Shown piece by piece: positions 1 to 8,742 of a stretch of DNA of 64,000 bases (position 1 is the first letter of the stretch; each line of letters begins with the position of its first letter). The DNA is taken from assembly GCA_035293985.1 (NCBI GenBank), contig DATGLS010000005.1, positions 1-64,000 on the forward strand, written 5' to 3'. Below the pieces are notes generated by a model. It was not told the origin of the DNA and did no database searches. It saw only the letters and a list, made by a program, of their open reading frames with translations. The stretch comes from JAVDCA01 sp035293985 (GTDB lineage Bacteria > Pseudomonadota > Alphaproteobacteria > Rhizobiales > Xanthobacteraceae). Made by a program: the position numbers and the translations under genes.

Positions 1-3000
1 GGTGCTGAAGCCGGCATCGAGGCTCTCGGTCTCGCTCGTGCTGCCCTGGGTCGCCGGACCATCGGCACCGAAATGGGCGCCGAGCGTGCCGCTCGCCTCG
101 GTGGCAAAGCTCGCCGAGCCGGCGTGGTTGCCGGTGCCGAATGGATCGGTCGCGGCCGTCAGGCCAGCCTCGAACACCGTGCCCGAGGCAGCCGGGCCGA
201 TCATCGGGACGTCGTCGGTGACGCTGATCTTGAAGTCGCCGGAGAGCGTGACGCTGTCGCCGTCGGAGTCGACTGCCTTGATCAGGCTCGACAGGTCGAG
301 CGTGATCGCATCGCCGTTCGCCCCAGTGTCGTCGAGCGGGTTGAGCAGCGTGAAGGTGTAGCCGCCGTCGCCGTCGAGCGTAAGGCTGAAAACCGCGTGG
401 CTGCTCGGATCGTTCGTCGGCCCCCCATTGGTCCACGCCGTCAGCGTGTTCGCGACCTCGACGGCGCCCGGGCCCCCGATAAATCCCTCGCCCGACAGCG
501 TGACGAAGTTGACCGCCGCGCCGTGCGACGTCACCCCGAAGTCGAACGCGCTGTTATTGGCGACCGCGAAGTTGAACCCGGCGGCGAAATGCGTCGTACC
601 GGATCGGTCGACCGATGTTCCGAGCTCCGGCCCATCGGCGCCGAAAGAGACGAGGTTCGCCACCGAGCCGCTCGCCACCGCGAGGCCGTGCGCATGGCCC
701 GGATCGTTGCCGGTGCCGAAGAGATCGCCGGGCGAGGCGGCGCTCGCGAGCGCGCCTTCCTCGACGACGCTGCCGGTGGCGACCGCGGGCACGAGCACCG
801 GCACGTCGTCGGTGTCGGTGATCGTGAAGGTGCCGTTCGCCGTGTCGCCGTCGAAATCCGTCGCCGTGTAGGCGAACGTCAGCGTGAGCGGATCCTCGCC
901 GCCGAACGGTTGATCGAGTGCCTGGTCGAGCACGAAGTCGTAGCTGCCGTTGCCGGCGCCCGACAGCGTGACTGTGAACACCACCTGCTCGACCTGGCCG
1001 CCCTCGGGCGCGACCGTGTTGGTGAAGGCGACGAGCGTCTGCGCATCGAGCAGTTGGAAGTGGACGGCATCGCCGTGCGAGGTCAAGTCGGCAAGGCTCA
1101 CGGTTTTTCCGTTGCCGTCCGTCACCGTGACGTTGTTTGCCGCGTTCGCTTGGTCGGTGAACGCGACCGCACCCGTCGCCGCGGGACCGTCGGCGCCAAA
1201 ATGGACGCCGAGCGAGCCCCTCGTCTCGGTCGGAGCGCCCGGATCGTTGCCGCCGGTGATGAACAGGAACGGGTTGGTGCCTGACAGCCCGCCTTCGTCG
1301 ACGCTGCCGGACTGAGCGCCGGCGACCGTCGGTGTGTCGTCGACCACGCTGATCTTGAAGTCGCCCGACAATGCGATGCTGCTGCCGTCGAAATCGACCG
1401 CCCGCACCAGGCTCGACAGGTCGAGCGTCGCCGAATTCTCTCCGCCGCCGGCGGCGTCGTCGAGCGGCGCGAGCAGCGTGAACGCATAAGTGCCGTCGCC
1501 GTTGAGCGTCAGCGTGAAGACCGCATGGCCACCGTTCGCCTCGCCGCCGTTGCTCCAGGCTGTCAACGTCTGCGACGCGCCATCCGCACCGTCGGTGACG
1601 GTCGAGAGGGTGACGTAGTTCACCTCCTGCCCATGCGACGCGACGTTGAAGTCATGGCTGGCGCCGTTCGCCACGGCGAACTGGAAGCCGGAATTGCCGC
1701 CATTGGCATCGACCGCATGGCCGTCGGCGCCGAAAGACACCAGGCTCGTGAGCGAACCGCTCATCGCCGCCGAGGCGCCGATGAGCGAGTGGTCGTTGCC
1801 GCCGCCCAGTGCTCCCTCGTCGACGCTGCCTGCGACGGTGCTCGTGGTCAGCACCACCGCATCGTCATTGACGGTGATCTTGAAGTCGCCCGACAGCGGG
1901 ATGACGTCGCCGTCGAAATCGACCGCCTGCACGAGGCTGGAGAGATCGAGGGTCGCCGCGCTCGCGGCCTGGTCGGGGCCGTCGTCGATCGGGTTGATCA
2001 GCGTGAACGTATAGCTGCCGTCGCCGTCGAGCGTCAGCGTGAACACCGCGTGGCTGCCGCTCCCGCCTCCGTTGGTCCAGGCGGTCAGCATCTGCGACGC
2101 GCCGTCGGCGCTGCCGGTCACCGGCGAGAGCGTGAGGAAGTTCACCTCCTGGCCGTGCGACGTGACGCCGAAATCGTGCGTCGCCCCGTTCGCCACCGCG
2201 AACTGGAAGCCGTCCACCGCCTGGACGGTGTGTCGCTCCTCGCCTTGCTGCACGTTGATGAACGCCGGGCCGTCGGCGCCGAAGGCGACGAGTGTCGCGA
2301 GCGAGCCAGTCGCGGTCGCGAGGCCGTGCGCATGGGTCGGGTCATTGCCGGCGCCGTAGAGATCGCCGGACGAGCCCGCTCCCAGCGCGCCTTCCGCGAC
2401 GCTGCCCGACGTGTCCGTCACGCCGGTGAGCAGCGGCACGTCGTCGGTGACGACGATGGTGAAATCCTTCGCCAACGTGATGGTGAGACCCGCCGCATCG
2501 ACCGCCTGGATCAGGCCGGAGAGGTCGATCGTCGCCGTGTTGGTCCCGTGCCCGACCGCCTCGTCTAGCGGCGCGAGCAACGTGAAGGTCCACGCGCCAT
2601 CTGCGTTGATGGTGAGCGAGAAGACCTGGTGCGGCGTGCCTTCGGCCGGATCGGTGCTGGCGATCAGCGTGTCGCCGTTGACCGTCGCGGTATCGATCGC
2701 GGCGCCGTGCGAGGTGAGCCCGAGATTCGCAAGCCACGTGCCGGCCGCACTCGTCGACACGAACCGGAACGGCGCCGCGTTCGGCCCGCCGGTGCCGAAG
2801 TTCACGAGCGCGAGCAGCGAGCCCGGCACGCCGGTCGCGACCGCGTGCGCGGCCGGGTCGTTGCCGACGCCGAACTGATCGACCGTCGCGGTCAGCCCGG
2901 CCTCGTCGGCGGCCGCCGTGATCGTCGCCGCGGTGAGCGACATCGGGACGATCTGCTGGCCGGCATTGCCGTTCGTCTCGGCGCCCGTCGGCCCGTTCGC

Positions 3001-3465
3001 ACCTTCGGACGTGAGGAGCCCCAGGGGCGTTCCGGGCGGAGCCAGCGCGTCGATGGTGAACGAGACGAAGTTGCCGCCCGACGCGATCGAGTTCGGGCCG
3101 CCGGAGGCCGGCAGCACCGACGCGTCGGTGGTGATCGGAAAATCGCTCGCGAACTGCGTGGCGCTGACGTCGTGGTCCGGGCCGAGCTCGACCGTGATGT
3201 CGGGGAGCGGCTGGCCATTGTCGGCGAAGAACGGCTCGATCGTGACTTCGGCGTGATTGTCGAAGAGGATGATCAGCCGGTCGCCGACATGGACCAACGT
3301 GATGTTCTCATTGGCAATGGCGGAGAGGTCGAGCTTGGTCGATCCATCGAGATGGATCGTGATCGCTTGATTGTTGTCGGGCTTGATGACGGCGACAACT
3401 CTAGCGGGAGCCGCGTTCGAACCCTGAGCGCCGTTCGCCTGCGCCAGCACAACCGAATTTGTCAT
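1..3465 (-). CDS. Giant type I-secreted repeat protein (RTX/VCBS-like adhesin), N-terminal part, 3' end outside window
   Basis: The minus strand is open from ATG at 3465 to the left edge: 1155 codons without a stop, so the gene continues outside. No cleavable signal peptide is visible, as expected for type I secretion. Residues about 1-175 form a non-repeated N-terminal region with DGSTKLDLSAIANENI and VGDRLIILF, like the prefix of rhizobial DUF5801/T1SS-143 proteins. After that come imperfect repeats of roughly 170-195 residues, each opening with GSVxEGAL (near residues 353, 545, 717, 896, 1092) and containing a DGDGSYTFTL-type strand and a LDLSSLVQAVDFDGD-type segment. These are Ig/cadherin-like extracellular folds. 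The glycine-aspartate nonapeptides and C-terminal secretion signal of RTX proteins are not in this part. Expected role is surface adhesion or biofilm formation (inference). Confidence 0.85.
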   Translation of the reverse strand, partial: MTNSVVLAQANGAQGSNAAPARVVAVIKPDNNQAITIHLDGSTKLDLSAIANENITLVHVGDRLIILFDNHAEVTIEPFFADNGQPLPDITVELGPDHDVSATQFASDFPITTDASVLPASGGPNSIASGGNFVSFTIDALAPPGTPLGLLTSEGANGPTGAETNGNAGQQIVPMSLTAATITAAADEAGLTATVDQFGVGNDPAAHAVATGVPGSLLALVNFGTGGPNAAPFRFVSTSAAGTWLANLGLTSHGAAIDTATVNGDTLIASTDPAEGTPHQVFSLTINADGAWTFTLLAPLDEAVGHGTNTATIDLSGLIQAVDAAGLTITLAKDFTIVVTDDVPLLTGVTDTSGSVAEGALGAGSSGDLYGAGNDPTHAHGLATATGSLATLVAFGADGPAFINVQQGEERHTVQAVDGFQFAVANGATHDFGVTSHGQEVNFLTLSPVTGSADGASQMLTAWTNGGGSGSHAVFTLTLDGDGSYTFTLINPIDDGPDQAASAATLDLSSLVQAVDFDGDVIPLSGDFKITVNDDAVVLTTSTVAGSVDEGALGGGNDHSLIGASAAMSGSLTSLVSFGADGHAVDANGGNSGFQFAVANGASHDFNVASHGQEVNYVTLSTVTDGADGASQTLTAWSNGGEANGGHAVFTLTLNGDGTYAFTLLAPLDDAAGGGENSATLDLSSLVRAVDFDGSSIALSGDFKISVVDDTPTVAGAQSGSVDEGGLSGTNPFLFITGGNDPGAPTETRGSLGVHFGADGPAATGAVAFTDQANAANNVTVTDGNGKTVSLADLTSHGDAVHFQLLDAQTLVAFTNTVAPEGGQVEQVVFTVTLSGAGNGSYDFVLDQALDQPFGGEDPLTLTFAYTATDFDGDTANGTFTITDTDDVPVLVPAVATGSVVEEGALASAASPGDLFGTGNDPGHAHGLAVASGSVANLVSFGADGPELGTSVDRSGTTHFAAGFNFAVANNSAFDFGVTSHGAAVNFVTLSGEGFIGGPGAVEVANTLTAWTNGGPTNDPSSHAVFSLTLDGDGGYTFTLLNPLDDTGANGDAITLDLSSLIKAVDSDGDSVTLSGDFKISVTDDVPMIGPAASGTVFEAGLTAATDPFGTGNHAGSASFATEASGTLGAHFGADGPATQGSTSETESLDAGFST

Positions 3466-3968
3466 GGAATCACGCCCGCCCTGCAGGTTTTTTGCTCTTT
3501 TTTTTGGTCAGTTTCCCGTAGTCGAACCCCTTCATATGGTCAACAAAATGCAAACGCGATCCGGAAACTTTCGTCGCGCGATAGTAAAAGGCGGCGCCGC
3601 GCGGCAGAACTCAACGTCACGAATCTGTCGTTCGCAGTGCGCATTGCATGGAACTCTGTTTCAAATTGGGATGTCTTTGGTAACTCTTCGCTAAGGTGAT
3701 GCACGGGTTGTGCCGGGCGTGATGTGCGAAATCGCACATGTCAGCGAGATTACCCGCTATGCGTGCGGGCGCGGACGTGCACTACCGACTACTGACATTC
3801 TTGCGAACGGCCGAACGCGAGCGCCCGCAGCCAAAAGGCCTCTTGAAAAGTGCATTGCGCGCGTGCGGAAATAATGGGTGCATTTGTCGTTGCGCGCCGG
3901 CCCCGGGGCAGCCGGGTTCGTCGAAATCCTGCATTCCCACGCTGCAAAATTCCAACGAGGCACGGGCC
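3466..3968. other. 503-bp divergent intergenic region
   Basis: This gap separates the divergent repeat-protein gene and the hydrolase gene. It is visibly richer in A+T than its flanks, with T-runs around 3487-3505, and should hold both promoters. It contains the palindrome at 3722-3739 described separately. No convincing gene was seen; an in-frame extension of the hydrolase to 3738 is possible but would precede a typical signal peptide, so it was not used. Confidence 0.6.
3722..3739. promoter_or_regulatory. Perfect palindrome, candidate operator
   Basis: ATGTGCGA-AA-TCGCACAT is a perfect inverted repeat with 8-bp arms and a 2-bp centre. The TGTG...CACA outer ends resemble sites of CRP/FNR-family regulators but do not match the CRP consensus exactly. 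It lies 230 bp before the hydrolase start and 257 bp before the repeat-protein start. The regulator is unknown. Confidence 0.4.
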
Positions 3969-5951
3969 ATGAGACGGCTGATCGCTCCGCTGGCAGTGGC
4001 GCTTGCGCTCGCCGCAACGTGTGCGCAGGCGCGCGTCACCCGCATCGAGATCCTGCGCACCGAGCCGTTCGCGGGCGGCGCGGCCTTCGGCACGGTCGGC
4101 GCCTACGAGAAGGTGGTCGGCCGCTTCCATGGCGAGCTCGATCCCAAGGCGCCGCTCGACGCCGTGATCGTCGACCTCGACAAGGCGCCGCGCAACGCGC
4201 GCGGCAAGGTCGAATACTCCGCCGACTTCTACATCCTGCGGCCGGCCGATCTCGCCAAAGGCAACGGCGCCCTGCTCTACGACGTCAATAATCGCGGCAA
4301 TAAGCGTGCGCTCATCCAGTTCAACAGCGCCCCGGCGAGCAACGATCCTTCGACGCTTGCACAAGCCGGCAACGGCTTCCTGATGCGCGAGGGATTCTCG
4401 GTGGTGTGGAGCGGTTGGATTCCCGGCCTGCCCGCCGAGAACAACAATCTGCGCATCGAGGTGCCGCATGCCACCAACGCGCCGAGCCCGATCGTCGGCA
4501 CCGTGTGGGACGAGTTCCTGCTCAACGATGCGACGACCAAGCAGGTGCGCTTGAGCTATCCGACGGTCGACCAGGACTCCGCGACGCTGATCGAGCGCGA
4601 CCGCAACGCCGACGCGTCGTCGATCATCTCGGGCGACCAGTGGGAATTCGTCGATGCGCAGACCATCCGCCTCCTCCCCGCGGGCACGGCCTTTCGCATC
4701 GGCACGATCTATCAGCTCGTCTACCAGGCGAAAGATCCGCCGGTCGCGGGCGTCGGCTTTGCGGCGACGCGCGACCTCGTCGCCTTCCTGCGCCATGCGG
4801 CGGCCGACGACGCCGGCACCGCCAACCCGCTCGCGCGCAACGGCCGGAGCGCGATCACGCGCACGCTCGCGCACGGCACCTCCCAGAGCGGGCGCTATCT
4901 GCGCGACTTCGTCTACCAGGGCTTCAACGAGGACGAGGCGCATCGCATCGTGTTCGACGGCATCAATCCGCACGTCGCGACCGCACGGCTCTTCCTCAAC
5001 GAGCGCTTCGCCCAGCCCAACCGCATGGTGCAGATCGGGCATGGCTTCATGTTCTATCCGAACATCGGCTTCCCGTTCGCGTTCGAGACGCAGACCGATC
5101 CGTTCACCGGCGCGAAGGACGGCATCCTGGCGCGTTGCAGCGCGCGCGGCGATTGCCCGAAGGTGATCAGCACCAACACGGCGACCGAATACTGGCAGTC
5201 GGGCGGCTCGCTGCTCGTCACCGACCCGAGCGGGCAGCAAGACGGCGTCGAGCCCGCCAATGTGCGCATCTATCATTTCGCCGGCACCCAGCACGTCGAG
5301 ATCCAGACCATGCCCAAGGGCGTGTGCGCGATGCCGTTCAACACGCTCGACTACCGGCCGCTCTTGCGCGCCGCGCTGATGGCGCTCGACCGCTGGGTCA
5401 AGGACGGCACGCCGCCGCCGCCGAGCCGGCATCCGCGCATCGATGACGGGACGCTGGTCGCGATGACGGGACCGACCGTGCACATTCCGGGCTTCACGCT
5501 CGCCAAGGGACCGAGCCCGCGCCCGCGCTTCGACTACGGGCCGCAATTCGCCAAGGGGATCATCGATCAGGTGCCGCCGGTCGCGCTCGCCGACCACTAC
5601 GCTGTGCTGGTGCCGAAGGTCGACCGCGACGGCAACGAGACGAGCGGTGTGATCCTGCCCGACATCGCGGTGCCGACCGCGACCGCGACCGGCTGGTCGG
5701 TGCGCAGCCCCAGCGCGGGCGCCCCCGGCGAGCTCTGCTATCTCGACGGCTCCTACCTCCCGTTCGCCCGGACCAAGGCGGAGCGCGACGCGACCAACGA
5801 TGGCCGCTTGTCGCTCGAGGAGCGCTACAAAAGCCCGGCCGACTACGCCGCGAAGGTGCATGCCGCCGCCGTCAAGCTCGCACGGGAAGGCTATCTGCTC
5901 GACGAGGACGTCGATCGCATCAGCGCGAGGTCCGCCGCGACGGCATGGTGA
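3969..5951 (+). CDS. Secreted alpha/beta hydrolase domain protein (Abhydrolase_10 family)
   Basis: 660 residues. The ATG at 3969 was chosen because it opens a signal peptide (MRRLIAPLAVALALAATCAQA, cleavage after about residue 22). The mature protein starts with the family-typical RIEILRTEPFAGGAAFGTVG segment. The nucleophile elbow is GTSQSGR with Ser307 in the SQSGR form used by this family rather than classical GxSxG; later conserved stretches include FDGINPHVATAR and RIYHFAGTQH, the latter a candidate for the catalytic His. The length fits Abhydrolase_10 proteins. The substrate is unknown; the family is thought to be esterase-like. It stands alone: its neighbours are divergent or convergent. 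Confidence 0.85.
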   Translation: MRRLIAPLAVALALAATCAQARVTRIEILRTEPFAGGAAFGTVGAYEKVVGRFHGELDPKAPLDAVIVDLDKAPRNARGKVEYSADFYILRPADLAKGNGALLYDVNNRGNKRALIQFNSAPASNDPSTLAQAGNGFLMREGFSVVWSGWIPGLPAENNNLRIEVPHATNAPSPIVGTVWDEFLLNDATTKQVRLSYPTVDQDSATLIERDRNADASSIISGDQWEFVDAQTIRLLPAGTAFRIGTIYQLVYQAKDPPVAGVGFAATRDLVAFLRHAAADDAGTANPLARNGRSAITRTLAHGTSQSGRYLRDFVYQGFNEDEAHRIVFDGINPHVATARLFLNERFAQPNRMVQIGHGFMFYPNIGFPFAFETQTDPFTGAKDGILARCSARGDCPKVISTNTATEYWQSGGSLLVTDPSGQQDGVEPANVRIYHFAGTQHVEIQTMPKGVCAMPFNTLDYRPLLRAALMALDRWVKDGTPPPPSRHPRIDDGTLVAMTGPTVHIPGFTLAKGPSPRPRFDYGPQFAKGIIDQVPPVALADHYAVLVPKVDRDGNETSGVILPDIAVPTATATGWSVRSPSAGAPGELCYLDGSYLPFARTKAERDATNDGRLSLEERYKSPADYAAKVHAAAVKLAREGYLLDEDVDRISARSAATAW

Positions 5952-5996
5952 CCGGCCGCCGCACGTGCGTGAACGAGCCTGCCGACGGCAGATTGG

Positions 5997-7196
5997 TCAG
6001 CCGGGCGCGCCGCGGTCGGTGAGGTCGTCGATCAGGCTGAGCAGGTATTTCGGCTCGCCCCTCTCGTCGCACACCGGAAGGCGCCGCGCGACGACGCGCC
6101 GCCTGCCGTGGCCCGGCGTGTCGACCTCGTGCTCGCCGAGAAAGAGCTCCCGCTTCGACTGCAGCAGCTGCCGGTCGTGCGCGACGATCAGGTCCGCCGT
6201 CGCCTTGGGAAAAAGCTGGTGCGTGGTCCTTCCCATGATCTCTCCGCGCGGGAGGCCATAGAACTTTTCGGTCGCGCGATTGACCAGGAGGTAGCGGAGC
6301 TCGCGCGCGTCCTTGACCACGATCACGGTCGGGACGTTCTCGACGACGCTGAGGAGGAACTTCTGCGCGCGGTCGAGCTCGCGCTCGACGCGACGCTGGC
6401 TGGTGATGTCCTCGTGGGTCGCGACCCAGCCGTGATCGGCCATCTCGCGCACCACGATCGAGATCGTGCGGCCATCGGCAAGCTCGACGACCTCGGTCAG
6501 CGCTTTGCAGCGGGCGATCGCCGCCGTGATCTGGGGAAAATAAGTGTCGGGATCGCCCACGAACGTGCCCGTATCGCGGCGATGGCGCAGGATGTCGCGC
6601 AGCATCGCGCCGGGCTTCACGACGTCGCGCGTCTGCCCGTACATCTCGACGTAGCGATCGTTGCAAACGATCAGACGACCTGTCGCGTCGAACATGACCA
6701 GGCCCTGCGTCATGTTGCTGACCGCGGTATCGAGCTGCAGGCTCATCGCCTTGCGGGTGTCCTCCGCATCCCGGCGCGCGCGCGCCAACGCGCCCGCCGC
6801 CGCAAACTTGTCGTCGACCTTGGCCTGCTCGACGCGCGTCACCGCCTCGTTGGCGGCGCGAATGGCATCCTCGGCGGCGCGGGCGCTCTCCACCTTGGCC
6901 TGCGCGACGCGCTGCTCCGCATCGAGCCGATAGCGCCGGACCTGCCGCGTGACGCCCGCGGCCGCCGCGGCCGACATCAGCGCCGTGAAGGCGCCGGCCA
7001 GGATGGCCGATCGCGATATCAGAAGGATGTTTGCGGTCGTGACGATGCCCGCAAACCCCGCGGCCGCGAGCGCCGTCAATATGACCGTGGGCCGGCTCCA
7101 GCGGTCGGCCTCCGGCTGATGATCGGGGATCGTTGCCGCGCCGCGCGAGCGCCGTTCCGGGCCGGAGCCCTCGAGCGTGAGAGCAGGTTGCGCCAT
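5997..7196 (-). CDS. Membrane-anchored tandem PAS protein without output domain
   Basis: 399 residues. Two hydrophobic helices at about 36-57 and 62-82 anchor it in the inner membrane. A charged alanine-rich coiled coil (about 90-155) leads to a PAS domain (about 160-270, with NMTQGLVMFDATGRLIVCND) and a second PAS domain (about 280-390, with VVENVPTVIVVKDARELRY). PAS domains sense ligands, redox or light. The protein stops at LIDDLTDRGAPG right after the second PAS; there is no histidine kinase, GGDEF, EAL or methyl-acceptor domain. Related proteins usually carry one, so this is either a truncated signalling protein or a partner protein. No such domain is encoded immediately downstream in another frame. 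Confidence 0.8.
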   Translation of the reverse strand: MAQPALTLEGSGPERRSRGAATIPDHQPEADRWSRPTVILTALAAAGFAGIVTTANILLISRSAILAGAFTALMSAAAAAGVTRQVRRYRLDAEQRVAQAKVESARAAEDAIRAANEAVTRVEQAKVDDKFAAAGALARARRDAEDTRKAMSLQLDTAVSNMTQGLVMFDATGRLIVCNDRYVEMYGQTRDVVKPGAMLRDILRHRRDTGTFVGDPDTYFPQITAAIARCKALTEVVELADGRTISIVVREMADHGWVATHEDITSQRRVERELDRAQKFLLSVVENVPTVIVVKDARELRYLLVNRATEKFYGLPRGEIMGRTTHQLFPKATADLIVAHDRQLLQSKRELFLGEHEVDTPGHGRRRVVARRLPVCDERGEPKYLLSLIDDLTDRGAPG

Positions 7197-7392
7197 TCGC
7201 TACCGTATGGCGCGCGCAAGTTGAGATACCCTTAAGCTCGCGCGATCGTCCTTGCGATAGGTTTGAGAAATTCAGCTGAAAACGCGAGAGATTTGATCTT
7301 TCGCAACGTCTCCGCGGAGGTGTGGAAGTGTTGGTGGGGGTGTGCGACCGCTCACGATGCACTGATGCAGCCCTCTTGTGCGAGCACGAAAC

Positions 7393-7418
7393 GCCCCGCC
7401 GGATAGATGCAGCGGGGC
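7393..7418 (-). terminator. GC hairpin downstream of first peptidoglycan-binding gene
   Basis: GCCCCGC (7393-7399) pairs with GCGGGGC (7412-7418) across a 12-nt loop, about 39 bp beyond the stop of the minus-strand gene at 7457. The T-rich tail is weak, so this is only a possible terminator. A related hairpin follows the paralogous gene. Confidence 0.4.
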
Positions 7419-7456
7419 CTGCCAAGGATGTTCAGGAACGTGCGCGAGATCGCGGC

Positions 7457-7888
7457 TCACAGTGCGCCCTTGACGCGACCACCGTTCCCAGGCGTTTGGA
7501 TGCGCACTTGATCGAGGCTCGTCGGCGCCGCGCCGGTCGTTGCCGCGCCGGTGGTGCTGGCGTTCACATCGACGCCCAGAGCTTGCAAAGTCAGGTCATC
7601 CGGCTGGCCAGTCTGCTCGAGATTGAGCTGGCGTTGAAAGCTGCTCAATGCCTGCCTCGTGTCGTGGCCCAAGACGCCATCGGGATGTCCCACTTGAAAG
7701 CCCCTCTGGTCCAGCGCCTCCTGGACCTGCTTGATCTGGTCCGGGCTGAGCTTCCTGTGGCTCGCCTCCCGCGCCTGCCGAAAACCTTCCTGCTGTGCCT
7801 GCTCCATCAGGCCCGCCGCCACGGCCGGCAGCGAAAAGGCGAGCGGCAGCGCCAAGGTGGCGGCCGCAATCGAAGCGGCTTTCGTCAT
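7457..7888 (-). CDS. Exported peptidoglycan-binding domain protein (paralogue 1)
   Basis: 143 residues. The ATG at 7888 follows an AGGGAG ribosome-binding site and begins a signal peptide ending in LPAVAA. Residues about 47-105 form a single PG_binding_1 domain (LSPDQIKQVQEALDQRGF ... GHDTRQALSSFQRQ ... DDLTLQALGVD), a three-helix cell-wall-binding fold. The tail is a short threonine/alanine-rich linker with no enzyme domain. It is closely similar to the next gene upstream, in the same orientation, so the two are a tandem duplication. Longer readings from upstream ATGs lack the signal peptide at the N terminus and were rejected. Confidence 0.8.
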   Translation of the reverse strand: MTKAASIAAATLALPLAFSLPAVAAGLMEQAQQEGFRQAREASHRKLSPDQIKQVQEALDQRGFQVGHPDGVLGHDTRQALSSFQRQLNLEQTGQPDDLTLQALGVDVNASTTGAATTGAAPTSLDQVRIQTPGNGGRVKGAL

Positions 7889-8023
7889 GGCAGACTCCCT
7901 GGCTCCTCGGTCGAGTGCGATGGAACAACGCACGAGCGTCGGGCCGGGTTTCACTAGTTGCGTTCGCTTGCAGACTTTAAACGGTAGCCGTGAACCCCCG
8001 GCAAGCACGTGCCACGCGGAAGA

Positions 8024-8052
8024 CGCCCCGCCGGACGAAATCCAACGGGGCG
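8024..8052 (-). terminator. GC hairpin downstream of second peptidoglycan-binding gene
   Basis: CGCCCCG (8024-8030) pairs with CGGGGCG (8046-8052), 24 bp beyond the stop of the minus-strand gene ending at 8076. The left arm and the following CCGGA match the hairpin at 7393-7418, so the hairpin appears to have been duplicated with the gene. Termination activity is inferred only. Confidence 0.4.
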
Positions 8053-8075
8053 CCCGGATCATGCGTGATCGCGTC

Positions 8076-8567
8076 TTACTTCTGGCCGTTGCGGTTTGCG
8101 TTCGCGGGCGGCTGATTCGGATTTTGGTCGGAGGGCTGGTTCTGATTTTGATCGGACGGCGCCGCACCGGTCGTCGACGCCCCGCTGGTGCCGCCATTCA
8201 CGTCGATGCCCAGCGCCTGCAGGGTCTGGTCATCGGGCTGGCCGGTCTGCTGCAGCTTCTGCGACTGCTGGAACTTGCTCAAGGCCTGCTTGGTTTCGGG
8301 CCCTAGTTTTCCGTCCGGGCGTCCCGCCTTGAAGCCTTTCTGATCCAGCGCCTGCTGGACCTGCTTGATCTGATCCGAGCTGAGCTGATTCTGGTCGGCG
8401 TTCTGCGCCTGTTGCCCCTGCTGCGCTTCGGCGCCTTGCGATTGCTGCGCCGGCTGTTGCTGCTGCGCCTTGGGCGGCGGACTGTTTTGCTGCTGTGCCG
8501 CGGCCGGCAGCGAAAACGCGAGCGGCAGCGCCAAGGCGCCGGCCGTCAATAGAGCGGCTTTCCTCAT
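8076..8567 (-). CDS. Exported peptidoglycan-binding domain protein (paralogue 2)
   Basis: 163 residues. The ATG at 8567 follows a strong AAGGAG site. The signal peptide ends LPAAAQ. A Q/P/A-rich linker (about 25-62) precedes one PG_binding_1 domain (LSSDQIKQVQQALDQKGF ... GPETKQALSKFQQSQ ... DDQTLQALGID). The C-terminal tail is rich in Q, N and P. The domain matches paralogue 1 almost residue for residue, but this copy has a longer low-complexity linker. Likely a periplasmic cell-wall-associated protein; function unknown. Confidence 0.8.
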   Translation of the reverse strand: MRKAALLTAGALALPLAFSLPAAAQQQNSPPPKAQQQQPAQQSQGAEAQQGQQAQNADQNQLSSDQIKQVQQALDQKGFKAGRPDGKLGPETKQALSKFQQSQKLQQTGQPDDQTLQALGIDVNGGTSGASTTGAAPSDQNQNQPSDQNPNQPPANANRNGQK

Positions 8568-8742
8568 TTCGGACTCCTTCGTTGATGGACGCCCTGACCG
8601 GGCGCGTTCACAGGAGCAACGCATCGGCTGCGCGCCAAGTTCGGCCGTGCGACCTCTTTCCATGTCTCTTGCGTGTCGGCGTTCCGCGTCGGCGCTCGCG
8701 CGGGGGGTGCGCGGCACGGCGCCGCGCGGGGCTTGCGCTCGC

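Noticed and set aside
73..3699. Long plus-strand open frames opposite the giant repeat protein
   Set aside because: They are rich in Arg/Ala/Val without domains and are antisense to a continuous frame with clear repeats.
3789..5861. 690-codon minus-strand frame opposite the alpha/beta hydrolase
   Set aside because: Low-complexity Arg/Ala/Asp composition typical of antisense frames in GC-rich DNA; the plus strand carries real motifs.
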